Shown here: positions 46,545 to 46,728 of the stretch, in pieces
Numbering within the stretch: position 1 is the first letter of the stretch
Layout: each line of letters starts with the position of its first letter
Assembly (NCBI GenBank): GCA_016282135.1
Contig: JAEEKA010000091.1
Location: 1-46,728 of the forward strand
DNA: 46,728 nucleotides
Direction: 5' to 3'
Origin: Oscillospiraceae bacterium
Lineage (GTDB): Bacteria > Bacillota > Clostridia > Oscillospirales > Oscillospiraceae
Made by a program: the position numbers and the translations under genes
Notes under the pieces: model-generated
The model's input: the letters and a program-made list of their open reading frames with translations, nothing else
Databases searched by the model: none
Told to the model about the DNA's origin: nothing

Positions 46545-46728
46545 ATCGAAGCGCTCGCGAGAAGGGGCTGCGAGGTTCCGGAAAGCAGCGCGGTTGTACC
46601 TTGAAAATTAAACAACGAGAAACATGAACAAACACCATGGACAAAGCCAGATGGAAACATCTGGGAGTTGTTCTGGAATGTCAATTGTAAGGATTGAGAT
46701 TGCAAGAACAGCCAACGAAAATTCTTGA
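46545..46728 (+). ncRNA. Probable 5' leader of an rRNA operon (16S itself beyond the window)
   Basis: 184 gene-free bases with GTACCTTGAAAATTAAACAA, a string typical of clostridial rRNA leaders and spacers, and a short hairpin CCAGATG-GAAA-CATCTGG at about 46648-46665. The 16S 5' consensus (GAGTTTGATC) is not reached. Confidence 0.5.

Noticed and set aside
46545-46728. Start of 16S rRNA inside the window
   Set aside because: The conserved 5' sequence GAGTTTGATC is not present before the end.

Overview
The window comes from a GC-rich, low-mobility stretch of a Clostridia-type (Firmicutes) chromosome, most likely an Oscillospiraceae-like gut anaerobe. The pointers are strong AGGAGG-type ribosome binding sites, near-consensus SigA promoters with 17-base spacers, several clostridial ECF sigma operons, an FHA-FtsW/RodA fusion, SLH-domain surface protein, VanW and L,D-transpeptidase wall proteins, and a F1Fo ATP synthase whose c subunit carries a Na+-type binding site. 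The genus cannot be fixed from the sequence alone.

Layout. 1-134 is the right end of a probable IS200/IS605-type element. 275-625 is a small lipoprotein gene with a perfect consensus promoter. 673-3910 is an AT-richer accessory island: palindromic REP-like units, a 5' remnant of the REP-associated tyrosine transposase (RAYT) that normally goes with them, two paralogous 139-residue DUF5071-like proteins that look like toxin immunity proteins, a toxin-like C-terminal fragment directly upstream of one of them, a HEAT-like protein, and an exact 134-bp duplication. 3920-6563 holds a zinc-ribbon gene pair and a coiled-coil/pilin-like lipoprotein. 6820-8631 is a VanW wall protein. 8922-13277 carries an intact ECF sigma / membrane anti-sigma-like / L,D-transpeptidase operon and, beside it, a collapsed second copy of such an operon. 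13430-17362 has a metallopeptidase, acetyltransferase, malic enzyme, hydrolase and tRNA-Met/tRNA-Trp. 17536-22026 has an AI-2E family permease and the FHA-FtsW/RodA + penicillin-binding protein pair. 22157-31869 is mostly housekeeping (truA, coaX, trpS, a WecA/TagO-like transferase, hydrolases) with a three-gene operon of unknown role. 32000-38508 holds a P-loop ATPase, a VWA protein, a third ECF sigma gene overlapping a membrane-anchored serpin, and an SLH protein with a cysteine-peptidase-like domain. 38689-46244 is the full atp operon (Z-I-B-E-F-H-A-G-D-C). The window ends in the promoter and leader of what looks like an rRNA operon.

How it fits together. Many genes act at the cell envelope, and two ECF sigma operons sit next to envelope genes. 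All three ECF loci share the same promoter architecture (a -35 like NGNNAN, 16 bases, then CGNNTA), suggesting autoregulation. Points most worth checking are the REP/RAYT/toxin-immunity island, the ECF-serpin pair, the enlarged ATP synthase a subunit with its two-carboxylate c subunit, and the 17-bp inverted repeat around the start of the SLH gene.
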